DNA of 64,000 bases from Paenibacillus camelliae (GTDB lineage: Bacteria; Bacillota; Bacilli; Paenibacillales; Paenibacillaceae), in NCBI RefSeq assembly GCF_023715345.1, contig NZ_JAMBNY010000012.1, forward strand, positions 92,924 to 156,923, given 5' to 3'. Shown piece by piece: positions 38,590 to 48,511 of the stretch (position 1 is its first letter; each line of letters starts with the position of its first letter). Below the pieces are notes generated by a model. The model saw only the letters and a list, made by a program, of their open reading frames with translations, did no database searches and was not told the DNA's origin. A program made the position numbers and the translations under genes.

Positions 38590-38626
38590 AGCAGGAAATC
38601 CACTGGATTTTCTGCTTTTCTTTTTG
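38590..38626 (+). terminator. Terminator after the hydrolase gene
   Basis: AGCAGGAAATCC-ACT-GGATTTTCTGCT with one wobble, then TTTTCTTTTT. Confidence 0.9.
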
Positions 38627-38740
38627 TAAATTATTGGGTATAATTCAAGCTACAGCTGATTCATCTATGAGTTCTGCTGTGATAGACGAGATGAGTTAAA
38701 CGAGACGAGTTAGATGAGATGAGACAAGGAGAGATGTAAG

Positions 38741-39448
38741 ATGAATAATGAAACTTTGTATGATCAGCAAGGTGTAGCTATGACCTGTCGTTCCTTCAAG
38801 GAATATTGTCGTATGTTTTTACTTGAAGATGAGCTCCCTCGCCACGGTAAAGTTTTAGACGTAGCTTCAGGCGCTTCTTCCTTTACCGCTGAGCTATGTG
38901 AGCGAGGCTATGAAGCGTATGCTTGTGACCCGCTTTACAAGCTCACACCGAATGCGATGCAGAAGCATGGCCTAGCAGAGCATGAGCTTGCTTCCGCCAA
39001 GCTATCAGCGAAGCAGCATGCCTTCGTATGGAAGGATTATGCCTCACTTCAGGAGCATGATGAGCTGCGACAAGCGTCACTGCAGCAGTTTATTGCACAT
39101 TACCGGAACAACAGTGCTCATTCCCGCTATGTGGTTGGAGCATTGCCTAAGCTGCCTTTTCCCGATCACACCTTCGAGCTTGTATGCTGTAATCACTTTC
39201 TGTTTTTATATCAGGAGCAATTTGATGAGAATTTTCATCTAGAAGCGCTGCTGGAGATGTTAAGAGTAACGAAGCAGGGCGGACGCATTGTCGTTTACCC
39301 GTTAGTCGGCTTTCGCAATGAGATATATCCGAAGCTGCCACTGCTCATTGAAAGGCTGCAGGAGCAGCACGCTGAAGTAAGGCTGAGAAGCACCACTTTT
39401 CGCTTCCTCCCCGCAGCCGATCGATTTCTAGAAATCATTAAGCGATAA
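38741..39448 (+). CDS. Class I SAM-dependent methyltransferase
   Basis: 235 residues. Motif I is VLDVASGASSFTAELCERG with the acidic residue in ACDPLY. The segment LPFPDHTFELVCCNHFLFLY is typical of Methyltransf_11 proteins, as is LRVTKQGGRIVVYPLVG. No signal or membrane segment. Substrate unknown. A stretch of GAGACGAG/GAGATGAG short repeats lies just before the SD (about 38688-38725). Confidence 0.87.
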   Translation: MNNETLYDQQGVAMTCRSFKEYCRMFLLEDELPRHGKVLDVASGASSFTAELCERGYEAYACDPLYKLTPNAMQKHGLAEHELASAKLSAKQHAFVWKDYASLQEHDELRQASLQQFIAHYRNNSAHSRYVVGALPKLPFPDHTFELVCCNHFLFLYQEQFDENFHLEALLEMLRVTKQGGRIVVYPLVGFRNEIYPKLPLLIERLQEQHAEVRLRSTTFRFLPAADRFLEIIKR

Positions 39449-39453
39449 CGCAA

Positions 39454-39512
39454 GGCGCAGAGTTGACCTCTACAATCCAAAGTGGAAAGTAGAAGCCGAC
39501 TCTGCGCCCTTT
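39454..39512. terminator. Hairpin between convergent methyltransferase and murE genes
   Basis: GGCGCAGAGT (39454-39463) pairs perfectly with ACTCTGCGCC (39499-39508); an inner CTCTAC/GTAGAAG stem fills the loop. T-rich on the plus side. Serves both convergent genes. Confidence 0.82.
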
Positions 39513-39528
39513 TGTATATTGCAGCGTA

Positions 39529-41004
39529 TCAATTTGCTGTAAAGCCAAGCTCTACTAGCTTGTCACGAGCGACCTCTCTATCGTCAAAATGCGTTTTCTC
39601 CGTTCCGATAATCTGATAGGTTTCATGACCTTTTCCGGCAATAACAATAATGTCACCCTCGCCCGCTCCCTCAATGGCGCGCTCAATCGCTTCCTTGCGA
39701 TCGACAATCACCGTATAATGCTCAGCTGATAAATGTCCTGTCATATCATCTAGTATTGCTGAAGGGTCCTCTGTACGCGGGTTATCAGACGTAAAGTATA
39801 CCTGATCTGCGAGGTTCATCGCGATGTCAGCCATGATCGGACGCTTCGTGCGATCTCGATCTCCGCCGCAGCCAACGATACATATAAGCTTGCGAGGCTC
39901 TAGCTGGCGTGCCGTAGTTAGCACATTTTCCAGGCTATCTGGTGTGTGTGCATAATCAACCACAATCGCAAACGGCTGTCCTTGCTGCACCGCTTCGAAT
40001 CGTCCTGCTACGCCCTTCACACTCTCTATCGCTTCCTTAATCTGAGCTAGCGTCAATCCTTCTGGCAGCACTGCACTAATCGCTGCTAATAGATTGTAGA
40101 CGTTGAACTTTCCAATAAGCGAGGTCTGCAGCGTTGTTGAGCCGATTGGCGTCTCTAGCGTAAAGCTTGTTCCTGAGGCGGTGATAACAATATTCGTCGC
40201 ACGAACTAGCGCTTTCTCATTTAAACCGTATGTGATTAGCTGGGCACTCGTACCTTGCGCGTAGGCTTCGCTCCATGGATCATCTGCATTCAGTACCGCA
40301 TACTTCGGCTCGTCATACGTATTGCCAAGCTGAGCAAACAACAAGCCTTTAGCTTGCCCATAAGCATCCATTGTCTTGTGATAATCGAGATGATCCTGTG
40401 TCAAATTCGTAAATACAGCAGTCTTGAACTGGCAGCCATGCACTCGTCCGAGATGTAGCGCATGAGAGGATACCTCCATCACGCCATATTCCACATCAGC
40501 CTTCACCATGTCGTTAAAATAACGCTGCAGGTCGTAGCAAAGCGGTGTTGTCAGCTTTGCCTCCTCCTGATAGCCTGGGTATCTAATCTCAATCGTTCCG
40601 ATCACACCAGTAGGATGCTGATGGTAAGTAAGTAAATGCTCAATCAAATTCGTCGTTGTCGTCTTACCGTTTGTTCCAGTGACACCTATGAGTTTAAGCT
40701 TAGATGTTGGTGAATTGTAAAAACGATCAACGATAACTGATGCTGCTCTTGTTGTGCTCGGCACTTGAACATAGGTAATGCCCTCAGCTAGCTCTACATC
40801 CTGCTCGACGACGATGACCTTTGCACCTCGCTCGATGGCCTGCGGAATGTAGTCATGACCATCCATATTCGCACCCTTCGTACAAACAAACATATACCCT
40901 TCTTCGATGACTCGCGAATCATTATGAATGCCGGTCACCTCGACCTCCGTATTTCCCGTGACCTTCGCGAACAATAATGGCTTTATCAACTCAATTAATT
41001 TCAT
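39529..41004 (-). CDS. murE: UDP-MurNAc-tripeptide synthetase (meso-DAP type)
   Basis: 491 residues from ATG at 41004 (AAAGGAGTG ahead). Mur ligase with GVTGTNGKTTTTNL (P-loop), VMEVSSHALHLGRVHG, HTPDSLENVL and DNPRTEDP; the DNPR motif marks specificity for meso-diaminopimelate rather than lysine. It adds mDAP to UDP-MurNAc-L-Ala-D-Glu in the cytoplasm. It stands alone here, outside a division/cell-wall cluster, so it may be a second copy in the genome (cannot tell from the window). Confidence 0.94.
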   Translation of the reverse strand: MKLIELIKPLLFAKVTGNTEVEVTGIHNDSRVIEEGYMFVCTKGANMDGHDYIPQAIERGAKVIVVEQDVELAEGITYVQVPSTTRAASVIVDRFYNSPTSKLKLIGVTGTNGKTTTTNLIEHLLTYHQHPTGVIGTIEIRYPGYQEEAKLTTPLCYDLQRYFNDMVKADVEYGVMEVSSHALHLGRVHGCQFKTAVFTNLTQDHLDYHKTMDAYGQAKGLLFAQLGNTYDEPKYAVLNADDPWSEAYAQGTSAQLITYGLNEKALVRATNIVITASGTSFTLETPIGSTTLQTSLIGKFNVYNLLAAISAVLPEGLTLAQIKEAIESVKGVAGRFEAVQQGQPFAIVVDYAHTPDSLENVLTTARQLEPRKLICIVGCGGDRDRTKRPIMADIAMNLADQVYFTSDNPRTEDPSAILDDMTGHLSAEHYTVIVDRKEAIERAIEGAGEGDIIVIAGKGHETYQIIGTEKTHFDDREVARDKLVELGFTAN

Positions 41005-41203
41005 AGATAACACTCCTTTAGCTTTCTGATGAGCTTATATCCATACCCATTTTACTCTGTATCTCATGCTATGCGTGCTTATATGCCATATACACAAAAA
41101 ATTGCGACTGATTAGATGTTTTCTACCTACTCGCCATTATACTCTAATTTTTTTCGAGTATACAGTTTACGTTTAACACAGAAATCGAGCATCTTGCTTA
41201 AGT

Positions 41204-41245
41204 AAAAAAAGACGATCAGCTGCTAGCTAGCAACCGACCGTCTTC
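41204..41245 (-). terminator. Terminator after folE
   Basis: 15-bp stem AAGACGGTCGGTTGC/GCAGCTGATCGTCTT with three G-U pairs and a 6-nt loop, then seven Ts on the minus strand. 14 bp after the stop. Confidence 0.92.
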
Positions 41246-41258
41246 TTATGTGAAACAT

Positions 41259-41849
41259 TTATTTAATTAGCTGCATAAATTCAGAGCGAAGCGCTGCGTC
41301 ATGCTTGTACAACCCACGAGCAGCAGTCGTAATCGTCAAACTTCCAGGCTTCTTAACACCACGTGCGCACATGCACAGATGCTCACCCTCAACCACGACA
41401 AACACCCCTTGCGGATCAAGCTCTTCATCAAGTACATTCGCAATCGTAGAAGTAATACGCTCTTGTACCTGCAAACGACGAGAGACAGCTTCTACAAGAC
41501 GAGCAAGCTTGCTTAGACCAACAATTTTACCACTTGGTAAATATCCGATGTGTACCTTCCCGAAAAACGGAGCCATATGATGCTCGCATTGACTGTAATA
41601 AACGATGTCTTTAACGATAACGAGCTCTTCATGGTTTTCATCAAATACAACACCGAGCACTTCTCGCGGTTCTACCTCGTAGCCTGCAAAAATCTCCTCA
41701 TACATGCGTGTGACGCGAGCTGGAGTTTCAATAAGACCCTCGCGCTCTACATCCTCACCAATTAGCTTCAGTATTTCCTTTATATGATCCTCTATTTTTT
41801 CTCGGTTGCTGGAAACCTGGGAATTGACGTAATCCTTCTTACCCGCCAT
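41259..41849 (-). CDS. folE: GTP cyclohydrolase I
   Basis: 196 residues, normal length. Zinc and active-site motifs: YYSQCEHHMAPFFGKVHIGY and VVEGEHLCMCARGVKKPG. Converts GTP to 7,8-dihydroneopterin triphosphate, first step of folate synthesis and also of the queuosine precursor path. That second role is worth noting since queG lies 380 bp upstream on the same strand. It follows the yneF-like gene by 32 bp, likely in one transcript. Confidence 0.96.
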   Translation of the reverse strand: MAGKKDYVNSQVSSNREKIEDHIKEILKLIGEDVEREGLIETPARVTRMYEEIFAGYEVEPREVLGVVFDENHEELVIVKDIVYYSQCEHHMAPFFGKVHIGYLPSGKIVGLSKLARLVEAVSRRLQVQERITSTIANVLDEELDPQGVFVVVEGEHLCMCARGVKKPGSLTITTAARGLYKHDAALRSEFMQLIK

Positions 41850-41881
41850 CCTGTAAGTTCGCTCCCTCCTGTTCCTCGTTT

Positions 41882-42142
41882 CTATCTACGAGGAGACTTC
41901 TTCTGGTTTTTCATCATTTGCTGAGCTTTTTGCATTTGCTTGCTGTTTAAATTATAGCCCATCGATTTCGCCATTTTTTGCATCATCTCAGGATTCATAT
42001 TAGCAAGCTGCTTCTGCATCATCTCAGGATTGTTCTGCATATTTTCAATCTGCTTGCGCAGGTAGAATACTCCGATCGCAAATCCACCAATCAACCCTAC
42101 TACAAGCGTTACAATAGGAATTACTACATCATACCACGCCAT
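41882..42142 (-). CDS. yneF: YneF/UPF0154 family small membrane protein
   Basis: 86 residues from ATG at 42142 (AAGGTGAAACA ahead). One N-terminal membrane helix (about 5-25) with the family pattern GLIGGFAIGVFYLRKQIE, then a Met/Gln/Asn-rich cytoplasmic tail with NPEMMQ repeated twice, longer than in Bacillus YneF. Function of the family is unknown. Precedes folE. Confidence 0.85.
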   Translation of the reverse strand: MAWYDVVIPIVTLVVGLIGGFAIGVFYLRKQIENMQNNPEMMQKQLANMNPEMMQKMAKSMGYNLNSKQMQKAQQMMKNQKKSPRR

Positions 42143-42232
42143 TGTTTCACCTTGACCTTTCAATTATACAATGATAGCTTGACATCCCAGTATCATACCA
42201 TGAAGCGGCTATTTTAGCAACGAATGACCATG

Positions 42233-43384
42233 CTATTCTGTTGCTTCCAGCTGCACCAGCGCTTCTTGAATGCTCTCTATGACAAGGTCAACTTGTTCAC
42301 GTGCCAATGCCGATTGAAGCGCCTCCGAAGAAGCATCCGTGCCTATTCTGCCTAAAGCCCACGCTGCTGTAGCTCGCAGCACCTCTCTAGAATCGATCTG
42401 TAGCACTTCTCTTAACGCGGGAATAGCGGTGACATCCTTGAAGTTACCCAGAGCAATAACGGCGTTGCGCTGAATAGGCTTCTTACCACGCCATGCACCC
42501 GACACATGTCCGAATTGTTGCTTAAACTCCTTGTTGCTAAGTGACAACAACGGAATAAGCAGCGGCTTAGCAAGCTCTGGATCTGGCTGCAGATCCTCAT
42601 GCTGGGTCCAGTTTTTCCCTCGATTAATCGGGCAAACGATTTGGCAGGTGTCACAGCCATATAAGCGATTGCCGATTTTGCGCATATACTCATCACTTAG
42701 CATCGTTTTCGTTTGCGTTAAGAAGGAGACACATTTCTGTGCATCGAGCTCTCCAGGACCTACAAGCGCACCTGTTGGGCAAGCGTCGATGCATTTCGTG
42801 CAGCTGCCGCACTGCTCGGTTACCTGCTCATCTGGCTCTAACGGCAGATTCGTAATCATTTCCCCAAGATATATCCATGAGCCTAGCTCTGGATTAATAA
42901 TGGAGCAGTTTTTTGCACTAAAGCCTATCCCTGCTCGCTCCGCAACCGCTCGATCAGACAACTCTCCCGTATCTACCATGCTTTCCGCTCGCAGCTCTGG
43001 CACACGCTCACGCAGCCATTGCTCCAGCTTGCTTAGTCGATCTCGTAGCACATGATGATAATCATTGCCCCAGGAAGCTCGCGCAAATATGCCGCGTCTA
43101 GCACCTTCGACGGACTTTGGAGCATTCTCCAGCTTCGTGGAATAGGCAACAGCAATCGAGATGATGGACTTCGGTCGATCGAATAATAGGGACGGGTTCG
43201 TCCGGCGCTCAATATCCTTTGGCTCAAAGCCAGACTCCCTGCCTAGTGCTCGGTGACGAATTAATCGCTCCTTTAACGTAACAAAAGGATCCGGCGACGC
43301 CACACCTATGGCGTCAATGCCTAAATCCTTTGCTGCTTCCTTCATATCTTGCTTTAATTGTTTCCATTGATCTATTGTCATCAT
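42233..43384 (-). CDS. queG: Epoxyqueuosine reductase
   Basis: 383 residues. A cobalamin-dependent QueG reductase: N-terminal DUF1730 domain, two [4Fe-4S] clusters (CGSCTKCIDACPTGAL and YGCDTCQIVCPINRG) and a C-terminal HEAT-like repeat region (AVIALGNFKD, AAWALGRIG). Catalyses the last step of queuosine formation in tRNA. Start overlaps rnhA stop by 4 bp (ATGA). Last gene of the DUF402-lepB-rnhA-queG operon; no clear terminator before yneF. Confidence 0.95.
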   Translation of the reverse strand: MMTIDQWKQLKQDMKEAAKDLGIDAIGVASPDPFVTLKERLIRHRALGRESGFEPKDIERRTNPSLLFDRPKSIISIAVAYSTKLENAPKSVEGARRGIFARASWGNDYHHVLRDRLSKLEQWLRERVPELRAESMVDTGELSDRAVAERAGIGFSAKNCSIINPELGSWIYLGEMITNLPLEPDEQVTEQCGSCTKCIDACPTGALVGPGELDAQKCVSFLTQTKTMLSDEYMRKIGNRLYGCDTCQIVCPINRGKNWTQHEDLQPDPELAKPLLIPLLSLSNKEFKQQFGHVSGAWRGKKPIQRNAVIALGNFKDVTAIPALREVLQIDSREVLRATAAWALGRIGTDASSEALQSALAREQVDLVIESIQEALVQLEATE

Positions 43385-43818
43385 CGATAACCTTTAATAG
43401 CGGCACGAGCCAACTCATCACAGCGATTGTTGTACTCGTTGTCGCTATGCCCTTTTACTTTCACATATTGTACCTGATGCTGCTTCATCAAGCCCCATAG
43501 CTGCTTCCAAAGATCTTGATTCTCGACAGGCTCCTTCTTGCTATTAACCCAACCGTTACGAAGCCACCCATAGATCCAGCCCTTTTGGAAGCAGTTCACG
43601 ACATAAGCAGAATCGCTATAAACCTTAACGTGGCATGGCTCCTTCAAAATTTCTAGTGCTTTGATGACAGCCATAATTTCCATCCGGTTATTTGTCGTTG
43701 CTCGTTCTCCACCGCTAAGCTCCTTGACATGCTTGCCGTAAAAAAGCATCGCCCCATAGCCACCTGGACCAGGATTACCTGAGCAAGCACCGTCTGTATA
43801 GATCGTTACTTCCTTCAC
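43381..43818 (-). CDS. rnhA: Ribonuclease HI
   Basis: 145 residues from GTG at 43818, chosen because GGAGG lies 7 nt upstream; a longer frame starts at 43842 inside lepB. Conserved catalytic residues: TDGACSGNPGPGG (Asp), NNRMEIMAV (Glu), YSDSAYVV (Asp) and KGHSDNEYNNRCDELA (His, Asp). Degrades RNA in RNA-DNA hybrids. Tightly packed in the operon. Confidence 0.94.
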   Translation of the reverse strand: MKEVTIYTDGACSGNPGPGGYGAMLFYGKHVKELSGGERATTNNRMEIMAVIKALEILKEPCHVKVYSDSAYVVNCFQKGWIYGWLRNGWVNSKKEPVENQDLWKQLWGLMKQHQVQYVKVKGHSDNEYNNRCDELARAAIKGYR

Positions 43819-43832
43819 GCTTTTGCCTCCAA

Positions 43833-44357
43833 TTAAAACCACTTAAACTCTGATAACGGCCATATCACACCATCGATACGACCAATAATTTCATCCTCAT
43901 CTATAGGTCCGAAGCTACGGCTGTCATTACTCATCATGAGCTTTCGATTGTCGCCCATAACAAAGTACTGTCCATCGGGTACGGTAACATTAACAACATC
44001 CCGTCCTTCTATCACTGAATCCGTGTATTCCTCTTCAAGCATCTCTCCGTTGCGATAGAGCTCGCCATCTCTTATCTCAATATGGTCGCCGCCAACACCA
44101 ACGATACGCTTCACAAAATATTTATTGTCTTTCTCCACCGCACGATTAGGATTATTAAGCACGACAACATCGCCAAATTTCGGCTTGCCGATCAAATATA
44201 CAATTTTATTAGAAAAAAGCCACTGTCTGTCTGATAACGTGGGCTCCATCGATCTGCCGCTTACAATCGCCGGCGAGAATAAAAATGCTTGTACTAAAAA
44301 TACAATAACGAAAGAAATAGCAATCGTCTTAACCCAATCCCATAACTCTGAAAGCAT
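43833..44357 (-). CDS. lepB: Type I signal peptidase
   Basis: 174 residues from ATG at 44357 (GAGGGGTAAGTTG ahead). One N-terminal membrane helix, then catalytic Ser in SGRSMEPTL and Lys in KYFVKRIVGVGGD, plus YFVMGDNRKLMMSNDSR. Gram-positive Sip type. Cleaves Sec signal peptides, e.g. of the many exported proteins in this window. Starts 4 bp after the DUF402 gene. Confidence 0.94.
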   Translation of the reverse strand: MLSELWDWVKTIAISFVIVFLVQAFLFSPAIVSGRSMEPTLSDRQWLFSNKIVYLIGKPKFGDVVVLNNPNRAVEKDNKYFVKRIVGVGGDHIEIRDGELYRNGEMLEEEYTDSVIEGRDVVNVTVPDGQYFVMGDNRKLMMSNDSRSFGPIDEDEIIGRIDGVIWPLSEFKWF

Positions 44358-44361
44358 CAAC

Positions 44362-44913
44362 TTACCCCTCTCCATTTAACTCCATCCATTTATTATAGTA
44401 ATAATTAACTTGCTGTTCATGAAATGGAGCCTCTCCCTGTTCAATGCGCTGCAACAGCTCATGCAAGCCAGCTTGTACTCTCTCCTCCACAATATGCGGG
44501 TAATGATAGAGCTGCTTATGCTGCTCATATTCGTCCTCATCGACAACGACACATCTGCCGTCTAGCGTCAGCAGCACATCAAGATCATAGTCAATATACG
44601 TAATCGTACCTTGCGTATAATAAGGCGGGGAAGCAATATTGCAATAGTACCGTATACCGCTCTCCTCCAGCAATGCAACAACGTTATACCAGCATCCCGG
44701 TATGAAAAATGATACAGCCGGCACGCGGCTAACCCATTGCTTGCCGTTGGCTTCAACGATTGGTGTTTGTTGATTCACAATAACAATCATATGCTCCTGC
44801 TGATGCGGCGCTAGTAGTTCGGCATGCGGAACGAGCCAATTTTGCTGCCAGACGCGATGCACATGTCCATCATGCTTAAAGCTTTTAATTACACATTGCT
44901 CAAATGGCTTCAT
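44362..44913 (-). CDS. DUF402 protein, Ntdp-like nucleoside tri-/diphosphatase
   Basis: 183 residues. Closely follows the YgaC/Ntdp layout: IKSFKHDGHVHRVWQQNW, WVSRVPAVSFFIPGCWYNVV, YYCNIASPPYY, YIDYDLDVLL and VVDEDEYEQH. Family members hydrolyse nucleoside tri- and diphosphates with divalent metal. First gene of the operon with lepB, rnhA and queG. The upstream 76 bp carries the SD (GGGAGG) and probably the promoter. Confidence 0.88.
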   Translation of the reverse strand: MKPFEQCVIKSFKHDGHVHRVWQQNWLVPHAELLAPHQQEHMIVIVNQQTPIVEANGKQWVSRVPAVSFFIPGCWYNVVALLEESGIRYYCNIASPPYYTQGTITYIDYDLDVLLTLDGRCVVVDEDEYEQHKQLYHYPHIVEERVQAGLHELLQRIEQGEAPFHEQQVNYYYNKWMELNGEG

Positions 44914-44989
44914 TCTGCATGCCTCCCTTCATTGTTGCCTATTATTATACAATACGAAGTAGGCTGCTGTCTCTTTTTCCCTATAATTG

Positions 44990-45367
44990 TTAATGCTGAA
45001 GAACAACCCGCTCTTCCTCACCATCTATTGTAATTATGAATTGTATGATTTCATTTTCATCATAAAAATACGTCGAGCTTTTTCCTTCTGTTCTATCTCC
45101 TATAAGCTTAACATCCGCTTTAATATTAGAGTGCTCACTTATTATTTCATAAGTAATGACATTATTCTTCGGAATCGTCTGACCAACATAAATGAGCTGC
45201 CAGTTAACGTCATAGTTTTCACCTTTAGGTGATGTAGAAATCGTATAAGACGCTCGCCAGTTCTGACTTTCTCCTCTGTAAATAACTTCATTATCCTTCG
45301 CTGCGCACCCTAGCAACGATATAATGATAAAAATGAATAGGAGGAAGCAGCTCATATTCCTAATCAT
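44990..45367 (-). CDS. Small lipoprotein of unknown function
   Basis: 125 residues from ATG at 45367 (AAGGATG seven bases ahead). Type II signal peptide with lipobox SLLGC, then an extracellular beta-rich domain (NWRASYTISTSP, DVNWQLIYVGQTI). No family recognised. Starts 18 bp after the stop of the hybrid kinase, so it is probably in that operon; a role as accessory sensor is only a guess. Confidence 0.8.
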   Translation of the reverse strand: MIRNMSCFLLFIFIIISLLGCAAKDNEVIYRGESQNWRASYTISTSPKGENYDVNWQLIYVGQTIPKNNVITYEIISEHSNIKADVKLIGDRTEGKSSTYFYDENEIIQFIITIDGEEERVVLQH

Positions 45368-45385
45368 GGTGACACATCCTTTCAT

Positions 45386-48300
45386 CTATCCCCTCTTCGG
45401 TATACGAAATGAAACCGACGTACCTTTTCCTTCTTCACTCTTCATGGTGAGCCCACAGCCATATTCTCGCTTCAACCGCCGATCAGTGTTTAGCAAGCCA
45501 ATTCCTTTATGATTAGCTGCTTGATCCAGCAATCCGTGTAAAGTCGCTTTACTCATCCCAAGTCCATTATCCTCTACCGTTACGGAGACAGAATCACCGT
45601 GATCTGCAATGCTTATCGTTATCCTGCCTCCAGAGACTCGTTTCAGTATGCCGTGTGATATGGCATTCTCTACAATTGGCTGAATGGTCAACGGGGGAAT
45701 GTTTATGTCAATCGATTCATCCACTTGCCATATCACCTGTATTCGATTGCCAAAGCGTCTCTGCTGGATGGAGAGATAAGCTCGAACAAGCTCAAGCTCA
45801 ATATCGATAGGAGCCAATCCCTCAGAGTTTTGAAAGTCGATACTCAGCCTTACATATTGGGATAGCTCATCAATCAGATGATCCATCTGGTCCAGATCAA
45901 TTCTGCCAAGCGCGGCAATAGAATGAAAGGTATTTATCATAAAATGCGGCTTGATTTGTGCTTGCAGCCAAGCTGCTTCCATACGCATTTTTTCACTCGT
46001 CGACCGTTTCATATGTATAAGCGATTTCACTCGAGAGACAAGCTCTATTGCATTCATCGGCTTCGCAACATAGTCATTCGCTCCCACTCTAAAGCCAGCT
46101 TCAATCCCTTCCTCTTGGTTGTATGCGGTTAATAGCAGAATTGGAAGCTCTGACATTGTGTACCTCTCTCTAATGCGTGCAGTTAATTCATAGCCAGACA
46201 TCTGTGGCATCATCACATCAGCAATAACCAGATCCCAGTTACCTTTATTGAGCAACGCTAAAGCATCTTCTCCATTCGTTACGCTATACACCTCGTAAGG
46301 GACCAATGAAAAAATACTTTCAAGCACCTTTAAGTTGACAGGATCATCATCAACGGTCAATATTCGAATATTATTCTGATGGATACCGGTACTTTGGTTC
46401 TCGTTACTCAATTGCGGACTAGTAAGCTCTGTAGAGACCTCGATTTGATACTTGTCTATAGCAGCATCAATGCCTGCTGCGGTCTCTTCCAGCTGATTGC
46501 TGGGAGATAATCTAAGTGAAAATGAAAAAACTGAACCCTCGCCTAACGTCGAGTCTACCTTCAGCTCTCCACCATGGATTTCAACTAGCTGCTTACAAAT
46601 GCTTAAGCCAATTCCTAAGCCTTCCTCATGCTGTACACGAGAGGCTAGCTTTCCTTTATAGGGTTCAAATATACGATCTACATACTCCTCCTCGATGCCT
46701 ACTCCGTCATCCCTCACGGATATTGTTGCCCTCTTGTCTGTAGCAACTGCATGAATGGAAACCTCACCGACATATGTAAATTTAACCGCATTATGAATAA
46801 GGTTGAATAAAATCTGATACAGCTTTTGTTCATCTGCAAGAACGTTAGGAAAATTAGCCGGTATGTGATTAACTAGTCGCAGTTTTTTAGCGTCCGCCAT
46901 TAACCGGAGCATGTCCACCACGGATTCCGCGATGCTATGAACGGATGTCTCCTTTAACTCGATGGCATCACGCTTTACATACCCTCTCTCCAATTCTAGC
47001 AATTCATTCAATATGAGGGACATTCGTCGTCCGACCGTTACTAATAGCTTTAGATCACGATCGCTTTGCTCGTTCAGATTACTACTCTCTCTATCGATTA
47101 CACTTTGGGATATATTCATTATGCTATGAAGTGGATTTTTCATCTCATGCGCAACCGTAACTAAAAATCTATCTTTGTTTCTATCCGCTTGTTGAAGCTC
47201 TGCCATCATTTGTTCGGTTTGATCAAGCGCTAGAAAATATTGTTTTATAAAGTACATGGAGTAACAGACAACTGCAATGAGGAGATCAAAAGGATAGGAT
47301 TTAAATTGGATATTAAAGATCTCGATAATCATGAGCCAAATTAAACTGTACACTGCCGCTAGCGTTCCGAAATACAGAAATAAATGATCCCGGTTCAACC
47401 GGCTAATCGTTTTGGCAGCATACAAGATGGCTACTAAACATGGTCCTAACGCGATAAAGCAGTTGACATGTGTTATGGGTATAATGAACCGAAGGGGGGC
47501 CATGACAGATAACAATCCTAATATCCCCATAAGCTTCACATATCGGCCATACCAACGAACTTGCAGCAATTTTGGAAGATGCCCTCTGGTAAGCTTTAGC
47601 ATCAAATATCCACCAGCAATCAACCCTACATTAATTGCTCTGTAGCTCGACTCAAAATTCATATCAAGCCAAACAGATAATAACCTTTCTGTAAGTAACG
47701 TAATAAAAATAACGATGCCAATCATTAAAGAAAAATATAACAGGCGATTGTCTCGTCTATTACGAAAGCCCATTATATAAATGATAAGCGCATAAAGGGC
47801 ATTAACTAAGTAAATCGCACAGGAGAAAAGAACGACAGCTAAATCAATCGTTAAGCTTTTTTCAATATTCTGTTCAGTCCCAAAGATTGGTGATGCAATC
47901 AACCCACCATATAAAAAATCATCAAAATTGGTTACATGAATAACGAGTTCTATCTCCTCCAACTTATCGATTTCTAAATGAACAGTAAAGGGCGCATTCC
48001 TCGGTTGACTTTCCTGCTTATTGACAGCAACTTTACCTAATTTATATACCAGTTCACCATTAATAAACACTTCCGCTGCACTACTGATTTTAGGAAAATG
48101 GATAGAATATCGTTCTTCTTGATTGGGATCCAGCTTAATCCTCATTCGGTACGTACCATATCCGTGCTTATCTGAAGATTTATCCGTAAAGCTCCATGTA
48201 CCAGGAACTGAAATAAATTCGTTAGCAGGTACAATGGAAGAGACATCTGTTATCTCATTATACAGAAAAACCCCAGGTAAAAATTCCCATTTCCCCTCTA

Positions 48301-48484
48301 AAGAAACGATGTGGTCAGATAAATGGCTCCAGCCTTTAAGATCCAATACTCCTCGATTGACCTTTGGGTGTTCCGGTGTTGTGAACGAATAAAACCATAC
48401 TAAACGAAAAACAGAAAGCACTAGTAAAAACATTACGGTTAAACTTACGAATCTTTTCATCCGTATCTTATTTAATTTATTCAA
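45386..48484 (-). CDS. 7TM hybrid histidine kinase with two kinase modules and a receiver
   Basis: 1032 residues, probably from TTG at 48484; an ATG 8 codons in is the alternative. Order: membrane helix, extracellular jelly-roll-like domain (about 35-200, LEGKWEFLPGVF), seven-helix region (about 215-425, 7TMR-DISM type), HisKA with the phospho-His in VTVAHEMKNPLHS, HATPase (DDGVGIEEE, GLGIGLSICKQL), receiver (TVDDDP, phospho-Asp in IADVMMPQ), then a LytS-type HisKA (QAQIKPHFMINTFHS) with a second HATPase (VEDNGLGMS, GIGLLNTDRRL). Two different kinase types in one chain is unusual. Cognate regulator gene lies 27 bp upstream. Confidence 0.92.
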   Translation of the reverse strand: MNKLNKIRMKRFVSLTVMFLLVLSVFRLVWFYSFTTPEHPKVNRGVLDLKGWSHLSDHIVSLEGKWEFLPGVFLYNEITDVSSIVPANEFISVPGTWSFTDKSSDKHGYGTYRMRIKLDPNQEERYSIHFPKISSAAEVFINGELVYKLGKVAVNKQESQPRNAPFTVHLEIDKLEEIELVIHVTNFDDFLYGGLIASPIFGTEQNIEKSLTIDLAVVLFSCAIYLVNALYALIIYIMGFRNRRDNRLLYFSLMIGIVIFITLLTERLLSVWLDMNFESSYRAINVGLIAGGYLMLKLTRGHLPKLLQVRWYGRYVKLMGILGLLSVMAPLRFIIPITHVNCFIALGPCLVAILYAAKTISRLNRDHLFLYFGTLAAVYSLIWLMIIEIFNIQFKSYPFDLLIAVVCYSMYFIKQYFLALDQTEQMMAELQQADRNKDRFLVTVAHEMKNPLHSIMNISQSVIDRESSNLNEQSDRDLKLLVTVGRRMSLILNELLELERGYVKRDAIELKETSVHSIAESVVDMLRLMADAKKLRLVNHIPANFPNVLADEQKLYQILFNLIHNAVKFTYVGEVSIHAVATDKRATISVRDDGVGIEEEYVDRIFEPYKGKLASRVQHEEGLGIGLSICKQLVEIHGGELKVDSTLGEGSVFSFSLRLSPSNQLEETAAGIDAAIDKYQIEVSTELTSPQLSNENQSTGIHQNNIRILTVDDDPVNLKVLESIFSLVPYEVYSVTNGEDALALLNKGNWDLVIADVMMPQMSGYELTARIRERYTMSELPILLLTAYNQEEGIEAGFRVGANDYVAKPMNAIELVSRVKSLIHMKRSTSEKMRMEAAWLQAQIKPHFMINTFHSIAALGRIDLDQMDHLIDELSQYVRLSIDFQNSEGLAPIDIELELVRAYLSIQQRRFGNRIQVIWQVDESIDINIPPLTIQPIVENAISHGILKRVSGGRITISIADHGDSVSVTVEDNGLGMSKATLHGLLDQAANHKGIGLLNTDRRLKREYGCGLTMKSEEGKGTSVSFRIPKRG

Positions 48485-48511
48485 AGTGGCATCCTGAATT
48501 CCTTTCCTATT

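Noticed and set aside
44125..44379. Plus-strand frame across lepB
   Set aside because: Antisense shadow of a well-supported signal peptidase gene.
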